From NCBI GenBank assembly GCA_021399435.1, contig JAJTUP010000028.1, forward strand, positions 496,001 through 560,000: a DNA stretch of 64,000 nucleotides, written 5' to 3'. The notes beneath the pieces were generated by a model. The model had not been told where the DNA came from and made no database searches. It was given only the letters and a program-made list of their open reading frames with translations. Shown here piece after piece: positions 30,715 through 42,477 of this stretch (position 1 is its first letter; every line of letters starts with the position of its first letter). The position numbers were made by a program, and so were the translations under genes. The stretch is from Diaporthe sp. PMI_573. Lineage: Eukaryota; Ascomycota; Sordariomycetes; Diaporthales; Diaporthaceae.

Positions 30715-33700
30715 CACAACGGCTATGTTCGTTCGTGTTCGAGCGGCGGCCAATGTCTACCTAGCACAATCTTGCAAGGAATGTTGTGAGGGAGAAAGGT
30801 GTGGGATGCAACAAGTACAATTGAGCGCGTTACAGAGGGGGGAAAAAACCGGCTACGGCGTGCTACCTATTGCCGTAGCTGTATGCGTGGTGGCCGTGCG
30901 CGGGCCACACCGGCCTACAGAGTATCGTGCTTAGGGAAATATTATTACATAAGTTCCCCATGCCGCATTGTTGCAGATTCAACATGGCCAACTTGATTGG
31001 TTGTGTTGCTTATTCATCCCTAATCCGTGCGTACCTTCAAACAGGAGACTGTTGGTCCATGGAGCAAACAGACGACTGGACCGCTTTGAAGCAAATTGCA
31101 ATCAACAGCACTGGATCACTAGCCTGACTCCGTCCTGCGAGGGGCTGTTTAAGAGGATGGGAATCCTATCATCCTTCGTCCAGGTAATGCTGGCGGTATT
31201 CTCAACCATCCCAAATTTCATATTAGTCATAGCCCTTCTGGGCTTCACCGCGCCTGGAAGCTGTCCTGGCATGCCCTGGCTGGCGGTCCCCTGCCCCCTC
31301 CCGCCTGTCTCAGCCTTAAAAGCTGGCCCGAAAGATCCGATCCGGTGCATCTCGTCACATCTGGACGGGTGGCGAGACTGGCTCGATCGCGTGGGAGATG
31401 GGGGACCACACCTTGCATGGACGTGCCGCTTTCCTCCCAGCCTGCTCCGCTAACCATCCTACCAGCCGTCTCTTTCAATATGGGTTTTGGTGGCCTACAG
31501 TGTAATCATCTGGCCTATGGCAGCCGGCTTAAAGCTGCTGCGCACCGCGCCTCCACAACGGGGAGTCGTTCATTTCACTCTCGGACGAGATGGCAAAGGA
31601 TCCGCCCGTCGATGGTCGTCCCGGCCGCATCGTTTTCTCGGTCTAGACCGTTGACCGCCTGTCAAGGACCCAAGCAGTCTCTGCTCCACCTGCATAGTCA
31701 CTCCCATGCCATACTACATGGACATGGTGTACCAGCTACTTGCCTGTCTACACAGAAAAGCTGTCTAGCTGGCTAGCCAGTCTGTCAGGGGGGGCATTCC
31801 GTCATCTGTCAGATCAACGCCTAGGCCACGAGGGGCTCAGATCTCGGGATTGCTTCGAGCTTTGGGACGGGATCTGCAGACAAGTCGCGTAGCACGACGT
31901 GCAGCACCTCGTACGGGACAACGCCGTGTCTTGTCTGCCTGTGTCTTGTATGCCTGCTTACCTGTCCTGCCTGTTTATCCCGGCATGACAGGTGGTCGAT
32001 CCTGTCGCACAGCAGGCAGCCGGCACAGACACACGGTTCCACACACCACACACACCCACAGAACGCGGCCCCCCACTGCTGGTTACAGTATATTCCGTAC
32101 TACTTGTGCAATGCTGCAGCTACAGCAGTACCTCGAATGACACAAGGTGCGCGGCCCGTCCTCCTTCTGGCACGGCTGTGACCTCGTTGACTCTGGACAT
32201 GCCCAGTGTTTGCCGCCGTTTAGGTTTCGCTGCCCAAATTCCCGATACCAAATGCTGGGAATAAAGCCACAGGCACAGCCCTCACGGAACCTAGATCCTT
32301 GTGTTCCCACTTTGCTCACACGCTGTCTACAATTGTTTGTATGCTTCGACTATCGGTCCCCTTCGCCTTCGGAATAGTCTACACACAGACGTCAAGACAG
32401 TGAGTAAGACAGCCTGGGCATTCCACAGGGGACCAATAAGCTCCGGCATCCCTGAGAGCTGCAATTTCCGGCCAACTCGAGCACAGCCCACTTCCCAGCG
32501 GTTTGGATACGATCCCAAGGGCATAGCCAGGCTCGGTACAATCGGTCAAAGTCAGAGGGGACCTTGGGGGCCACACTGTGGAACCTGCACGGCATCCACA
32601 AGCCGGTGGCGATAAGTACTGTGTAGTAACCTGGGAAACATCCGCTCCGCGTCTCCCACTCCTGTCTGGCAACGGCAGGCAACTCGAACGACACTGGCAG
32701 CGCTGACGCTCCAATTTTTGGGCATGCCGGCAACCAAACATGGGTTATTGTACGGTGCGCGAGTACATAGGTGCCCAAATCGTCCACGCGTCCACGTACT
32801 GCATCCTGTACTGTGTGTGTGCGTGCGTGTGCTGCAGCGTCCTTTGAAGCGAGGGCGATAATTCGGTGCGTCCCCTGTTGGGCATGCGTTGAGAGGGAGA
32901 CTGGACGTCCAGGAGGGCGTGCCCGCACACGAATGACACACGCACACCCCTTGAAAGTGCCGGATTAGGGCCTGTGACCAACGGGCGCTCCTGGTTCTTG
33001 ACGCCGTTCCCTGCGCGTTTTTTCTCTGGTCGCTTTCCCTGGTCATTTTCCGGCGAGACTCGATGGTCTGTCTACATAACCACCTGCACTATTTGGCAGG
33101 CGATTTCCCCGGGCGGCTGCTCCCTCGCTCCCGGCTCTGCTCTAGCTCTCCCCCAGCGCAGCGCCCCGAGGTTTAATTGCCTTATACCGTTGCGCCCTGC
33201 TCCACAAGCACTGGTTATCCTTGAAGCCAGCTCTGCTGTGTCTGTCCCTTTACCCGAGAATTCCTAGCCCTCTTAAGGTGGCCCAAAAACCTAACCCACG
33301 CCTGCCCTAAGACGCCCACCCGAACAAACGACCAACCCCCGGCTTGTACGACCGCCACAGCAGCTCCTCCGCAGACGGCCGCATAGCGGGCCATCCCTTC
33401 ACATTTTATACAAACTTGTCTCACACCGGAAGAGCCGCAACACGCCAATCAACTGACAGGGAAGCGACTCCGAAGCTCCTGGCCATTGAGAAGGCTGGTC
33501 CGGTCGGGGTCGGTGACCCGTGGTCGATCCAGGGCTCATCCAGTATCGAAGGAGTGTGGGAAGTGCCCATAAACTCCCCCGAGGGGTGGTGAAATTCTTG
33601 TACGCCAGGCCCCTTGAGGAACCACAACGTGCCAACGAAACCCCCGGAAATCTCGATCCCGCTCCGCTCATTCTCGGCAGCAGAGCATCTCCGGATTTTC

Positions 33701-33911
33701 GGTGCACTCCACGCCACATATTATTGATTAGCAAAACTCACCATATTATCGCTCGCCAAGTGGGACCGACCCGTCAATAAGCCTTGGACCGAGAACAGTC
33801 AGAACCTTGCTGGCAAGCCCTACCTAGGGTTGACGGGGAGGGCTGACTGCAGCACACCAACTGACGCTGACTGACCGGCCGGCCGCCACCCACGTCGTTG
33901 TACTGAGTACC
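30715..33911. other. Long gene-free, GC/pyrimidine-rich stretch upstream of a regulator
   Basis: About 3.2 kb. From 31100 on, the DNA is rich in CCTG/GCCTG and short CA repeats (around 32040-32060 and 32805-32840). Frames up to 178 codons occur on both strands but are Cys/Pro/Arg-rich with no domain. Fungal regulators often have long leaders and promoters, so this may be the control region of the gene at 33912. Confidence 0.45.
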
Positions 33912-34470
33912 ATGCCTTCAGGACGCCTTTCCAAACGGCCTGGCGACCTGGGCGAGTCTCCTCAGGACAGCTTTTCTGGCGCGTCCAAGCTGCCTCGTCT
34001 CGAGAGAGGTCCCGAGGATTTCTCACAGGTGGTCAAGGATAAACTGCAATCATACACGCGGACTGGCCAAGCGTGCGATCGCTGCAAGGTGCGTCGTCGT
34101 TACTGTCCTGCTGTTCTTTTTCCATTCCATTTCAGGTGGATGCGCAACTCTTATTTGGGGCCTCGAAATGGGCAGACGTGTATGGCGTTCCGAAGTGGAA
34201 TTCTGATCTTGCATCATGGACCCGTGATGTTACCATCATCGTGCATGCCGTGCCGTCAGAAGCGGGTTCTACGGTCAGGATGGTCAGGAACGAATTCCCC
34301 TGTCACAAATGACCATTCAAAGTTGTCACACAACGTGGAGCAGGCAGTCAGGGCAAGGTCTTAGAAGGGACCCATCCCTTTAAAACCAACCGCAATACCC
34401 GCCGTGCGTCAGGCTGACTTTGTTTGTGGTTGCATGAGATTTAGGTTCGCAAGATCCGCTGCGATGGGCT

Positions 34471-34478
34471 CCCGGAAG
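34471..34478. repeat. 8-bp target duplication, left copy (CCCGGAAG)
   Basis: Identical to 37538-37545 and directly flanking the CAGGGT termini. It is the 8-bp length expected for hAT elements. Confidence 0.95.
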
Positions 34479-37400
34479 CAGGGTGGGGAATCAATCCACG
34501 ACTTCCACGGTATTGATCAATATGTTGACTTCAATCCACGTCAACGTCAATCCACGAGACATGTTGTTACGTAATCAATCCATCCACGGTTGAGGGCTCG
34601 TGGATTGAGATGTGGATTGACGTGGACGCTAGTCAGGGGTATGGGTACCCTGATATATTTCGTTAATATTTGCTATGCATATCTGCGCAAACACTAACAG
34701 ATCTAATCAGGCAAAACATCCGACGCGTTGTGACACGTCGCGACGCGTTATGACGCCTGAACCCAAATGTCTCCTCCTTTACTCGATTCCTACGGTCGGT
34801 GAACCTTCAATTTCGAGATGGCGGACTTACCTCTTGACCCTGAACTACCGACCAACAACGAGGGGCATGCCGAGGTCCCTCGACGTTCTCTGGATCCAGA
34901 CCCCGAAGTCCGCCAGCCTTCTACTTGGGCACCAACAAGTGATGAGGAGCAGAGAATCTTCCGCGTCTGGAAGGGATTCACGCTGGCCGAGCGCAGCAAA
35001 GATACCCTATCATGGGTATGGAACTACGGGGTCGAGATTCAATCCAAAACATCCCGACGATGGATCTGTATGCCATGTGTGCGCCAGAAGACCCCCACGC
35101 CACAGTCATACGAATCCAAAGGCACCCAAAACGCTGAACTCCACCTCTGGAAAGCTCACGGCTACTGGGATCCATCAGGACGACGATCAACACCGTCAGA
35201 GAAGAAAGGAGGCAAGAGGGTTCTTGCTTCTATTTCGGACTTCATGAGCCTCAAACGTTCCGATCCAAAGGAGCAAGCGCTGGCCAATAGCTTGATCAAA
35301 CGCTTCGATCGAGGAGAGTTCCAGAAGCTCATTGTCAACTGGATAGTCGAAAGCCAGCAATCGTTCAAGCAGGTTGAACACCCTCGATTGCAACAGATTT
35401 TCGAATACCTCAATCCGGCGGTCAAGGTTACGAGTGCGCACATTACGGCGAAGACTGTGCACAGACTGGCGGTTCAACAATTCGAGCGATATCATGGCAC
35501 GGTCCAACAGGTCTTGAAGAGGTCGCCGGGTCAGATCCACATTGCCTTTGACGGCGCAAGGACTAGGAATCGTCACGCGTTATATGGCGTGACGGCTGTC
35601 TTCAGAGACCACGAGAATCAGCTCCAAAAAGTTGTGCTCGGCATTCCGGAGCTGGTAGAACGACATACTGGCGAGAACATTGCCGCCGAGATCCTCGAGA
35701 TCATTAGGTCGTTTAGCATCGAGGACAAGGTCGGTTACTTCACTCTCGATAATGCAGCAAATAATGAAACGGCAATGTCAGAGATTGCAGAAGAGCTGAA
35801 GTTCGACCCGGTTCAACGACGAGTTCGATGCATGGGACACATCCTCAACCTTGTTGTTAAATCCCTTCTCTTTGGGAAGGATGTTGATGCGTTTGAGAAA
35901 TCTCTCGTCAAGGAGGAGCCTTTGGCGAGAGCAACCCATGACCAGTGGATGCGGAAGGGTCCTGTCGGGAAAGCGCATAACTTCGTCGTTTGGGTCCATC
36001 GGGCCGACTTACTGACTCAGTTGCTTCGTCAACTGCAACAAGACTCATTTGCAGCTTCTGGCGATCCTGAAAGTGGAAAGCAACGGCCAGTTGACGTTGT
36101 CCTTGACAACGATACTAGATGGTTGTCCCAATACTACATGATAAAACGAATGCTTCGCTTGCAGCCCGTCTACGAAGAATTCATCGCCAAAGCCAAGAGG
36201 CTATTCCGAGACGCTCGGAAAGGTGAGGGTGGACAGAAGCTTCCTCCCTGCCTCGAGGAGTCGAGCTTCATCAACGAGAGCGATTGGGCGGTGCTGAGGA
36301 CGTTTGATGAGATACTCTCTGATTTCCACGTCGTTGTGCAAGTACTTCAGGGAGATGGACAGCCGCGATATCGATCGTCTGGAGTTAGGGAAGCTTTTGG
36401 TTCCATGACTGATGTGCTGGAGGCGTTCGAATTCCTACTTGGGAGGCTCGAGGACGCAAAATCGCGTATTGAGAGGCATCCTGAACCAGAGCAATTCTGT
36501 GTCAATATCAACCTTGGCTGGAAGAAGCTCGATAAATATTACAATACTTTGAGGGACTCGCCAGCATACTACGCCGCCGCCGCCTTGCACCCTAGCCTAC
36601 GATGGGACTTTCGACGAGGTTTGGGGTCAACAGCATCCGGGTTGGGTCGATGAATCGAAGGAAATCGTGCAACGTCTTTGGGATACGGAATACAGAGACC
36701 TACAGATCACAGACACCTCTCCTGAAGGTCCGGTTGTGAAGAGGCGAAAGACGACTTTGTCCTCCTTTGATCGGTATCGTAACCGATACCGTCAAAGCCA
36801 ACCCTCCGCTGCTCAAGCGGATGAATATATCCGCTGGCAGGCCAGTGTGTCTGGGAGCGACAAGGACGTCGCAGACCCAGTTGAGTATTGGGTCCTCAAG
36901 AGGTTTGAGTATCCAAGGCTATCTCGAATGGCTCTTGACGTCATGACAGTGCCGGCCATGAGCTCGGAGTGCGAGAGACTGTTCTCCGCCACCGGGTTGA
37001 TGGTCACGCCCCTCCGAAACCGCTTAGACGCTGGGACGATTGGACTAATCCAAACGCTGCGATCTTGGTTACGCGCAGGCATTATCGAAGATGTCGATAG
37101 CATACTGCTTGACGATACAGCGTTACAGGAGGCTGTTGGACGGGCTGGCTTGGAGGAGCGCCAGGAGTAAGGCAATAGAAAGTTGTTGGAGATTACAAGT
37201 GTGAGGCGACCAAGTCGGTGGCAAGGTGTGGAAGAAGGAGGAACATTCTACAAGAAATCGTGCCTGTACATAAATAGTGGTTCCCCTACTGCACTTTGGG
37301 ATAGAATTAAGCAATTAACATCTTCTCATTTCAACAAAAGTTTCGGCGACGGGTTCCCGAATTGCCCGATTAGGAAATCCGAGTTAATGTGACAGGGGTC

Positions 37401-37537
37401 TTCCACGGGTTCAATATTATGGACATCAATCCACAGATGGCTTCGTGGACATCAATCCACGAGCACTTTGCTGAGTAAGCCGTCAATTCCATCCACAAAG
37501 TCGGATATTGACGTGGATGGATTGATTCCCTACCCTG
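34479..37537 (+). mobile_element. hAT transposon, 3059 bp, complete with both ends and target duplication
   Basis: Left end CAGGGTGGGGAATCAATCCA, right end on the opposite strand CAGGGTAGGGAATCAATCCA: one mismatch in 20. Many AATCCACG repeats lie within 150 bp of both ends. One transposase fills the interior. The intact ends, perfect duplication and nearly open transposase indicate a younger insertion than the other hATs here. Confidence 0.95.
34818..37170 (+). pseudogene. hAT transposase, nearly intact (one frameshift)
   Basis: 611 codons from ATG 34818, then a shift at about 36618 into the frame that ends at 37170. Domains: BED-type finger (WICMPCV and H-x4-H in LHLWKAHG), first catalytic Asp in IAFDGARTRN (where sister copies have FDGWTSRN, so the usual Trp is Ala), second Asp in FTLDNAANNE, RCMGHILNLVVKSLLFG, RKGPVGKAHNFVV, NDTRWLSQYYMIKRML, and after the shift DEVWGQQHPGWVDESKEIVQ and the dimerisation motif MSSECERLFSATGLMV. 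No intron is needed. Around the break, GACTTTCGACGAG would have to lose or gain a base to rejoin. A shortened product without the C-terminal dimerisation region would be inactive. Whether the shift is real decides whether the element can move. Confidence 0.9.
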
Positions 37538-37545
37538 CCCGGAAG
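37538..37545. repeat. 8-bp target duplication, right copy (CCCGGAAG)
   Basis: Partner of 34471-34478. Confidence 0.95.
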
Positions 37546-37925
37546 GATGCTCCCCCTGCGCCCAGCAAAACCTCGAATGCAATGTCACCGACCGCGTTAC
37601 CGGGCGCACAGAACGCCGCGGCTATCTGCAACAGCTTGAGCGTGAGAAAGAGGGCATGATGACCCGCCTGCGCGACATGGAGAAATTGCTCGAAGACAAG
37701 GGAATTCAAGTTCGGCCGTGGCAGTGGACTCCGCCATACGGATCAAGCACGCCGTTGGACCCTGACAACGATCCAAGCAAGGACCAATGGACACAATTCT
37801 TTTCGCTTTGGGTCAAGGATGCCAGTCGCCAGCCTGAACGATCATTGAACGGCTATAGTACCACGCAGCAGGCATCTTCCCTCCGGACCGCCGATCCGAG
37901 GACTGCCGATGCTGGCGTGGCATAG

Positions 37926-38735
37926 GGCTGGGAGTCGGGGCTGCCGGAAGGGCATTTTAGCCAGGAACATCATTAGCGGATTAGCTCTCCAGACTTATGT
38001 TGGCACAATACATTTACTTGCCCCAAACCATACAAGTTGAGAGATGGCCAATCTTGCCCAAGGGTGGATAAATCATTTACGTCGACAAGCGAGGAAGTGA
38101 GTTGCTACATAGTCAAACTTTGCTGTGCCCAACTGACTTTTTGCAGCGACCAAGCTGCGCCGCCAGACCCGAGGGCGAACCCATAGTCAAAATAAATTTA
38201 AGCACTGGGGCGGCTGCATGCTTAGTGATGGAAATGGGTGCGCCATCCGTTTTTTGGGGTGCGAATATCCGCATTCTATATCATATATACCTAAACCCCT
38301 AGCCAGAAAGACGAAGGAAGCATCATAGCAGCAGAAGTACACCAGCGCTGACCACAATTCAAGTATCAAGTCAAGTATATCAAGTAAGTCAAGTAAGTTG
38401 ACCGCACAAATTATTTCAAGTAAGTAAGTCTATGATGCCCCAAACTTGATTTACTTGAAATACTATATTTTATGGGTTTTCCTGTGCGACGGCCCTGGGA
38501 GTGCCGAGGCCATTCAGAGCTCGTCGGCCCAAGGTCTAGGGTAATGAATTGGTGTCGCCTTTCCCAGCTGATTGCGCCAATGATAACCCAGGGACGCGGC
38601 AGGGGTGGCGCGGATTTATTGTTTGTTCGCCCGCGTGGTCGAGACGCGTCGCACCTGACTCAGAACCTAAGTAGTCCCTTTGTGAGTAGCATCCACGATC
38701 AGCGATTCGCCAATGATCCGCTATGGCAGCACAAT
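37926..38735. other. Intergenic, with CAAGTAAGT repeats
   Basis: Possible decayed continuation of the interrupted regulator, but no matching protein block was found. At 38350-38455 the 9-mer CAAGTAAGT and variants (CAAGTATATC, TCAAGTAAG) occur at least six times, a short degenerate tandem array. Confidence 0.45.
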
Positions 38736-38739
38736 AGCA

Positions 38740-40275
38740 GTCGCTAGAAACGCTCCTGGGGATTAGCAGTCAGCGCAAATCGCTGAAACAGCAGCTTGAT
38801 GCTGCGTCCATCAAGGCTGAACCTGGGAGAACGACTCTTGCTGACCTCCCAACGATCCAGATCGGCTGCAAGAGGTATATACCGGAGGAGTATATTGCCA
38901 ACAAGAATCGCAAAGGCCGGCGGAGCTGGATTCAAGCCCATGGATTCTTCCTCACGGAAGTCAGCCCTGATTTGCGGACGTTGCAGACCTACTGGCTTTG
39001 CTCGAAATGTGATGAACGCGGGAAGAGCTCGTTGTTCGTCGCGACAAAACACCACGTCGCCAATTGAGCATCTCCGAAGGTATATGGCATCCGTATGAGC
39101 CCGGAATTTATTCCTTTCGGCGTCTTACTGGATATAGGTCCCATATGATCACTGAGGCGGACGGCAATGCAGACGAAGATTCGTCTCGCGCTGACATTCA
39201 CCCCCCTTCGAAACGGCGCTGCCTGGAGCTTCCTACTGCGAGATCCAATGTTAATAAAGCGAAGGAGCTGACGGTCGGCTGGATCGTCACTGCCAATCTT
39301 CCTTTCACGGCGCCGTCGAATCCGTGCTTGCGACGAATGCTCGACTTACACGATGCGTCATTGGCAAAAGAGGTGCCGTGGAGCCGGCAGTCGGTGCGTG
39401 ATACCATGCGGAAATTATTCGAGGTAAAGAAGGGAGCAATATCGAGTCAATTGGAGAAGGCAGTCACAAGGATTAGCTTTAGCTTTGACATGTGGACTTC
39501 TCCAAACCGGTACGCTTTCCTTGGCCTCCATGCTCACTATCTCGACGCCTCCTATCAAGTCCAATCACGACTTCTTGCCCTGCGCCGTGTGTGGGGAGCT
39601 CATTCCGGAGATAACCAAGCAACGACAATATATGACATCTTCGGCGAGTACGGGATACGAGACCGGATTGGCGCGGGTGTCTGCGACAATGTCTCGTCCA
39701 ATGACACATGCTTGGCGAGCCTCTATCGTCAACTTTCTCCTGCGATGGCCGACGAGGATATCAGAAACCATCGAACACGGCGCTTTGGGCATATTGTCAA
39801 CCTTGCAGCTCGAGCGTTCCTCTGGGGGAAAGACCCTGACTCATTTGAGCGAGAAGCTTTCACCGAGGCGGCTTTCCAAGTTGAAGAGCGTGAGCTTCGA
39901 CTTTGGCGGAAACGGGGAGCAGTGGGAAAGCTGCATAACATCGCCCGGTTCGTCAGGGCTTCTCCGCAACGGCGAGAGTTGATGAAATCACTGGCGTGCA
40001 GCCAGCACGATGAAGACGATTATCAACTCTTTGAGGAGGACCGAGCTGCCATCGATCTCGAACTGATGCAGAACAATGAAACCAGATGGAATTCGACGTT
40101 TCTGATGATCCAGCGTGCCATTCGCAAACGAGAGCAGATTGACCATTTCATCACATATCTCGACACGAAGGCAGCAGAGCCCCGACAACAGGTGCCTTTC
40201 CAAGATCGTCTTTCACCGCAGGACTGGCTTTTCTTGGTGGAGATACAGAGTCTACTAAAACCACTCTACGAGATC
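38740..40275 (+). pseudogene. hAT transposase, third lineage, truncated
   Basis: A BED-type N-terminus lies in one frame (38790-39060): GRRSWIQAHGFFLTEV, YWLCSKCDERGKSSLF and a final H-H pair. The catalytic half follows in another frame from 39064: ISFSFDMWTSPNRYAFL (first Asp), GVCDNVSSNDTC (second Asp), TRRFGHIVNLAARAFLWG, KRGAVGKLHNIARFVR and NNETRWNSTFLMIQRA. Homology ends near 40275 after LLKPLYEITM; the rest of the open frame (to 40521) is unrelated, and the dimerisation region is missing. At least one frameshift and a 3' truncation. Motif variants (FDMWTS, CDNVSSND) place it apart from the FDGWTSRN group. Confidence 0.85.
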
Positions 40276-41040
40276 ACCATGAGCAATTTCTGGATTTTGA
40301 ATTCTAGTAACTTGACTGAATGCATAATTAGTTACTGTAACATTTTTGGTACAGTACAGTATCAACCAGTCGAACACAGCAATACGCCTAGAACATGCAA
40401 ACCCTGTGTCAAACCGTATGCCAAAGCACTGTTATGCAGTTTCATGGGCAGAAGAACAGATGACGCTGGAGGCACCGTTGACGACGGCTGGCTGAAATCG
40501 TTCTGCGCTGGAACTGGATAGTATTCCGGGAAGAATTGACCTAAGGGAAAGGGAAGCTGATCTTGAAATAGATCTCTGTCCTCGAGGAGAGTTGAGGTTT
40601 CCATTGAGCTGTCATCCTGCTAGATGTGGAAAATTAAGCTGGCAGGGCCCCGGCGGGAATTTGAGTGACTACTGAGGAGATTGGATGTGGTGGAAACGAT
40701 GGACCTCTATCACATATTTGTCGCATCTCTACTTCGCTGCTGTGTGCTTCCCCCCTACACCCCCCCCCTTTTCTTTTCAAGCCAAGAGAACAAGAAAAAC
40801 AAAACATAGCTACCCTCCCCTGCCCACTCAAGTCTGGTGAGCTGAGAAACCAGATCGGCACTGACGCGACGACGACCAGCTTCCGTGGAACCAAGACGCG
40901 CTGCTGACCCCGGAAGGATGCAGGAGCAAAAGGTAGTAGGAGACTGGTCCCTCGACGATGTTGGAGGGTAGGAAGCGCCCATCATTGACAGGGGGCCCCA
41001 GCCAATCTGTGGACAGTCGCTGAAAGCTAGAGGTGTTCTG
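40276..41040. other. Gene-free stretch
   Basis: Short overlapping frames only; a C-run is present at about 40759-40768. No termini of the adjacent hAT were recognised here. Confidence 0.5.
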
Positions 41041-41580
41041 GTGGACGTCGTCGACAGCCCTGTTTGGATTCAATGGTCCAACCGACCATCTCGCGAACCG
41101 CACGTAACCGCATTCGAGTTCTGCAAGACCGCCTTCCGACTTAGCGAGAACAAGCTCTATTCTACGGGCACGCAAGCGATTCCTCTCGTCCGTGCTCTAG
41201 TCCGGTGGTATTTCCACGACACAGATATCATCACCGGGACGCGTCAGCCGTCGGTGCCACATCCAGCCGTGGCCTTCGGCATGGGACTTACATGGCTTTG
41301 CTGTCTCCCGGAGGTTTCCGGCCAAGGTCTGGATCCGGATCTCGAAGATGTTTGCCGTGAGTTTGGCCTCTCCGTCGAGGACCCGACGACGTACTCAGCC
41401 TTTGTGGATACGACGGGCATGAATGAGGACGAGATCGCGACAGCGTTCCAGGAGAGCCTTGACAGCAGACAGGCGCTTCAGGCGGAGAGGGACAGTGGTT
41501 CTCAGGCGATGGCAATCTCCATCCACCTGGCGGAGATGGGATTCCATCCTTCGTTCATGACGTCGGCAGTGATATGCTGA
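41041..41580 (+). CDS. Orphan protein, 179 codons
   Basis: No domain recognised. The sequence is protein-like: an aromatic start (SPVWIQWSNRP), a hydrophobic core (HPAVAFGMGLTWLCCLPEVS), then an acidic helical half (EDEIATAFQESLDSRQALQA) and a C-terminus AEMGFHPSFMTSAVIC. No signal peptide. The upstream sequence could hold an earlier exon, as the ATG at 41041 lacks a clear context. Its 3' end abuts a minus-strand Helitron fragment, so the C-terminus may be truncated. Confidence 0.4.
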   Translation: MDVVDSPVWIQWSNRPSREPHVTAFEFCKTAFRLSENKLYSTGTQAIPLVRALVRWYFHDTDIITGTRQPSVPHPAVAFGMGLTWLCCLPEVSGQGLDPDLEDVCREFGLSVEDPTTYSAFVDTTGMNEDEIATAFQESLDSRQALQAERDSGSQAMAISIHLAEMGFHPSFMTSAVIC

Positions 41581-41584
41581 GCCC

Positions 41585-42076
41585 AGTTGTGAACTCCAAA
41601 GTCTTCATTATTAGGCACGTCATAGATGTCAAGTTGACTCTCTAACAAATATGCCTCTGGGTTGTTCGCTAGATGATCAAAGTGATGTAGGGTCTGCTCA
41701 GTTGCCGTGTTTAGTTAATTCAGGTTGTTGATACCCAGGGACGCGGCGTCGCCGATATGCCTTTCTACGGCAGATACTGCCATAGCGAGATTCTCGGGGC
41801 TCTGATCAGCCCAACCATTGTGTGAATTGCTATTCCCAGGATTGCCAGATGTGACGTCGATATAATCTGGTTCGTCGAGGTTCTCCTTTTCTCTGATCTG
41901 CCTGTCCTGGGCTGCATCCTCTTTGCTGAACCAAAGCAAGTTGATATTAACAACAACTTGTTGCAGTGGAGGGCTGAGAGTCTCGGCGAAGGTATCCCAA
42001 AGTTCATCTAGATCAACTCCATGTTGACTCATAAAATCTTGCCATGGAACAAAAAGACCAAGTTTGGTAACAGCCG
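41585..42076 (-). pseudogene. Helitron Rep-helicase protein, fragment before the helicase
   Basis: The minus strand encodes GLFVPWQDFMSQHGVDLDEL, then SPPLQQVVVNINLLWFSKED and AAQDRQIREKENLDEPDYID. The 'FVPWE-F...NI-LL--SKEDA--DR' pattern is what I know from the segment between the Rep and Pif1-type helicase domains of fungal Helitrons. After an in-frame TAA (41714) the same frame continues with NTATEQTLHHFDHLANNPEA and YLLESQLDIYDVPNNEDFG. No Walker motifs or helicase blocks follow. A likely acceptor (GATAG) at about 42077 joins it to foreign exon sequence. It is a fragment, not an active element. Confidence 0.6.
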
Positions 42077-42179
42077 GTCTATCGATCCCTTTGTTAGTAC
42101 TTAGTATCCGGTTTGTAGCAATCAATGTAACCGTAATAAAAAGTATTCCTAATCTAAAGACTCGTCCGCAATAACGTAC

Positions 42180-42477
42180 CTGCTGATTTCCATGTAACTA
42201 CTGGGGCACCATTTATCGCGCGGGTTGGTGATGGAGCCCTTTGAGGTTAGATTGGGGTTCGTTTCGACAGTCAGTTTTGCGTATGTGAGGACGTGCGAGT
42301 CTCCCAAGTATTCTACGAGCGTCAACCGTTGTGTCTCTCTCTCCGACGCTTCAGCACGCTGTCGCTCTTCCTCGGCGCGTTGTCGCTCTTCTTCGATCTG
42401 TCGCTCCGCTTCTTTTGCCGTTCGTGCGCAAGTTTCAACTGCCTTTCGAGCTCTTCGATTCTTCCGGGAGCGTCCAT
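42180..42477 (-). pseudogene. 5' exon of a coiled-coil fungal gene, frameshifted
   Basis: ATG at 42477 gives MDAPGRIEELERQLKLAHER; after a one-base shift the coiled coil continues QIEEERQRAEEERQRAEASE, then LTLVEYLGDSHVLTYAKLTV and ITNPRDKWCPSS up to a GTACGT donor at 42179. This N-terminal layout (Glu/Arg coiled coil, then a 'SKGSITNPRDKWCP' block) is a recurring unnamed gene type in Fusarium-like genomes as I recall; the downstream kinase-like part expected in it is absent. The next exon-like sequence is the Helitron fragment, so this appears to be a captured or fused piece. Confidence 0.55.

Larger units (their letters stand above)
33912..37925 (+). pseudogene. Zn2Cys6 transcription factor, N-terminal part, split by a hAT element
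   Basis: Exon 1 (33912-34088) encodes 59 residues ending SYTRTGQACDRCK. After a 356-bp intron (GTGCGT...TTTAG) exon 2 starts at 34445 with VRKIRCDGLPE and stops at 34478, where the hAT begins. The reading frame resumes directly after the second target copy at 37546 with GCSPCAQQNLECNV, completing a C-x2-C-x6-C-x6-C-x2-C-x6-C GAL4-type cluster. A linker and coiled coil follow (RGYLQQLEREKEGMMTRLRD). The frame ends at 37925 (TAG), far short of a full regulator and with no MHR domain, so the gene is also truncated downstream. Precise excision of the insert would restore only this N-terminal part. Confidence 0.9.

Noticed and set aside
31100..33800. Several long overlapping frames (up to 178 codons) on both strands
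   Set aside because: Cys/Pro/Arg-rich products, mutual overlap and no domain; more like GC-rich non-coding leader or promoter DNA.
38350..38455. CAAGTAAGT array considered as a regulatory or centromeric repeat
   Set aside because: Only about six degenerate units; too short to assign a role.
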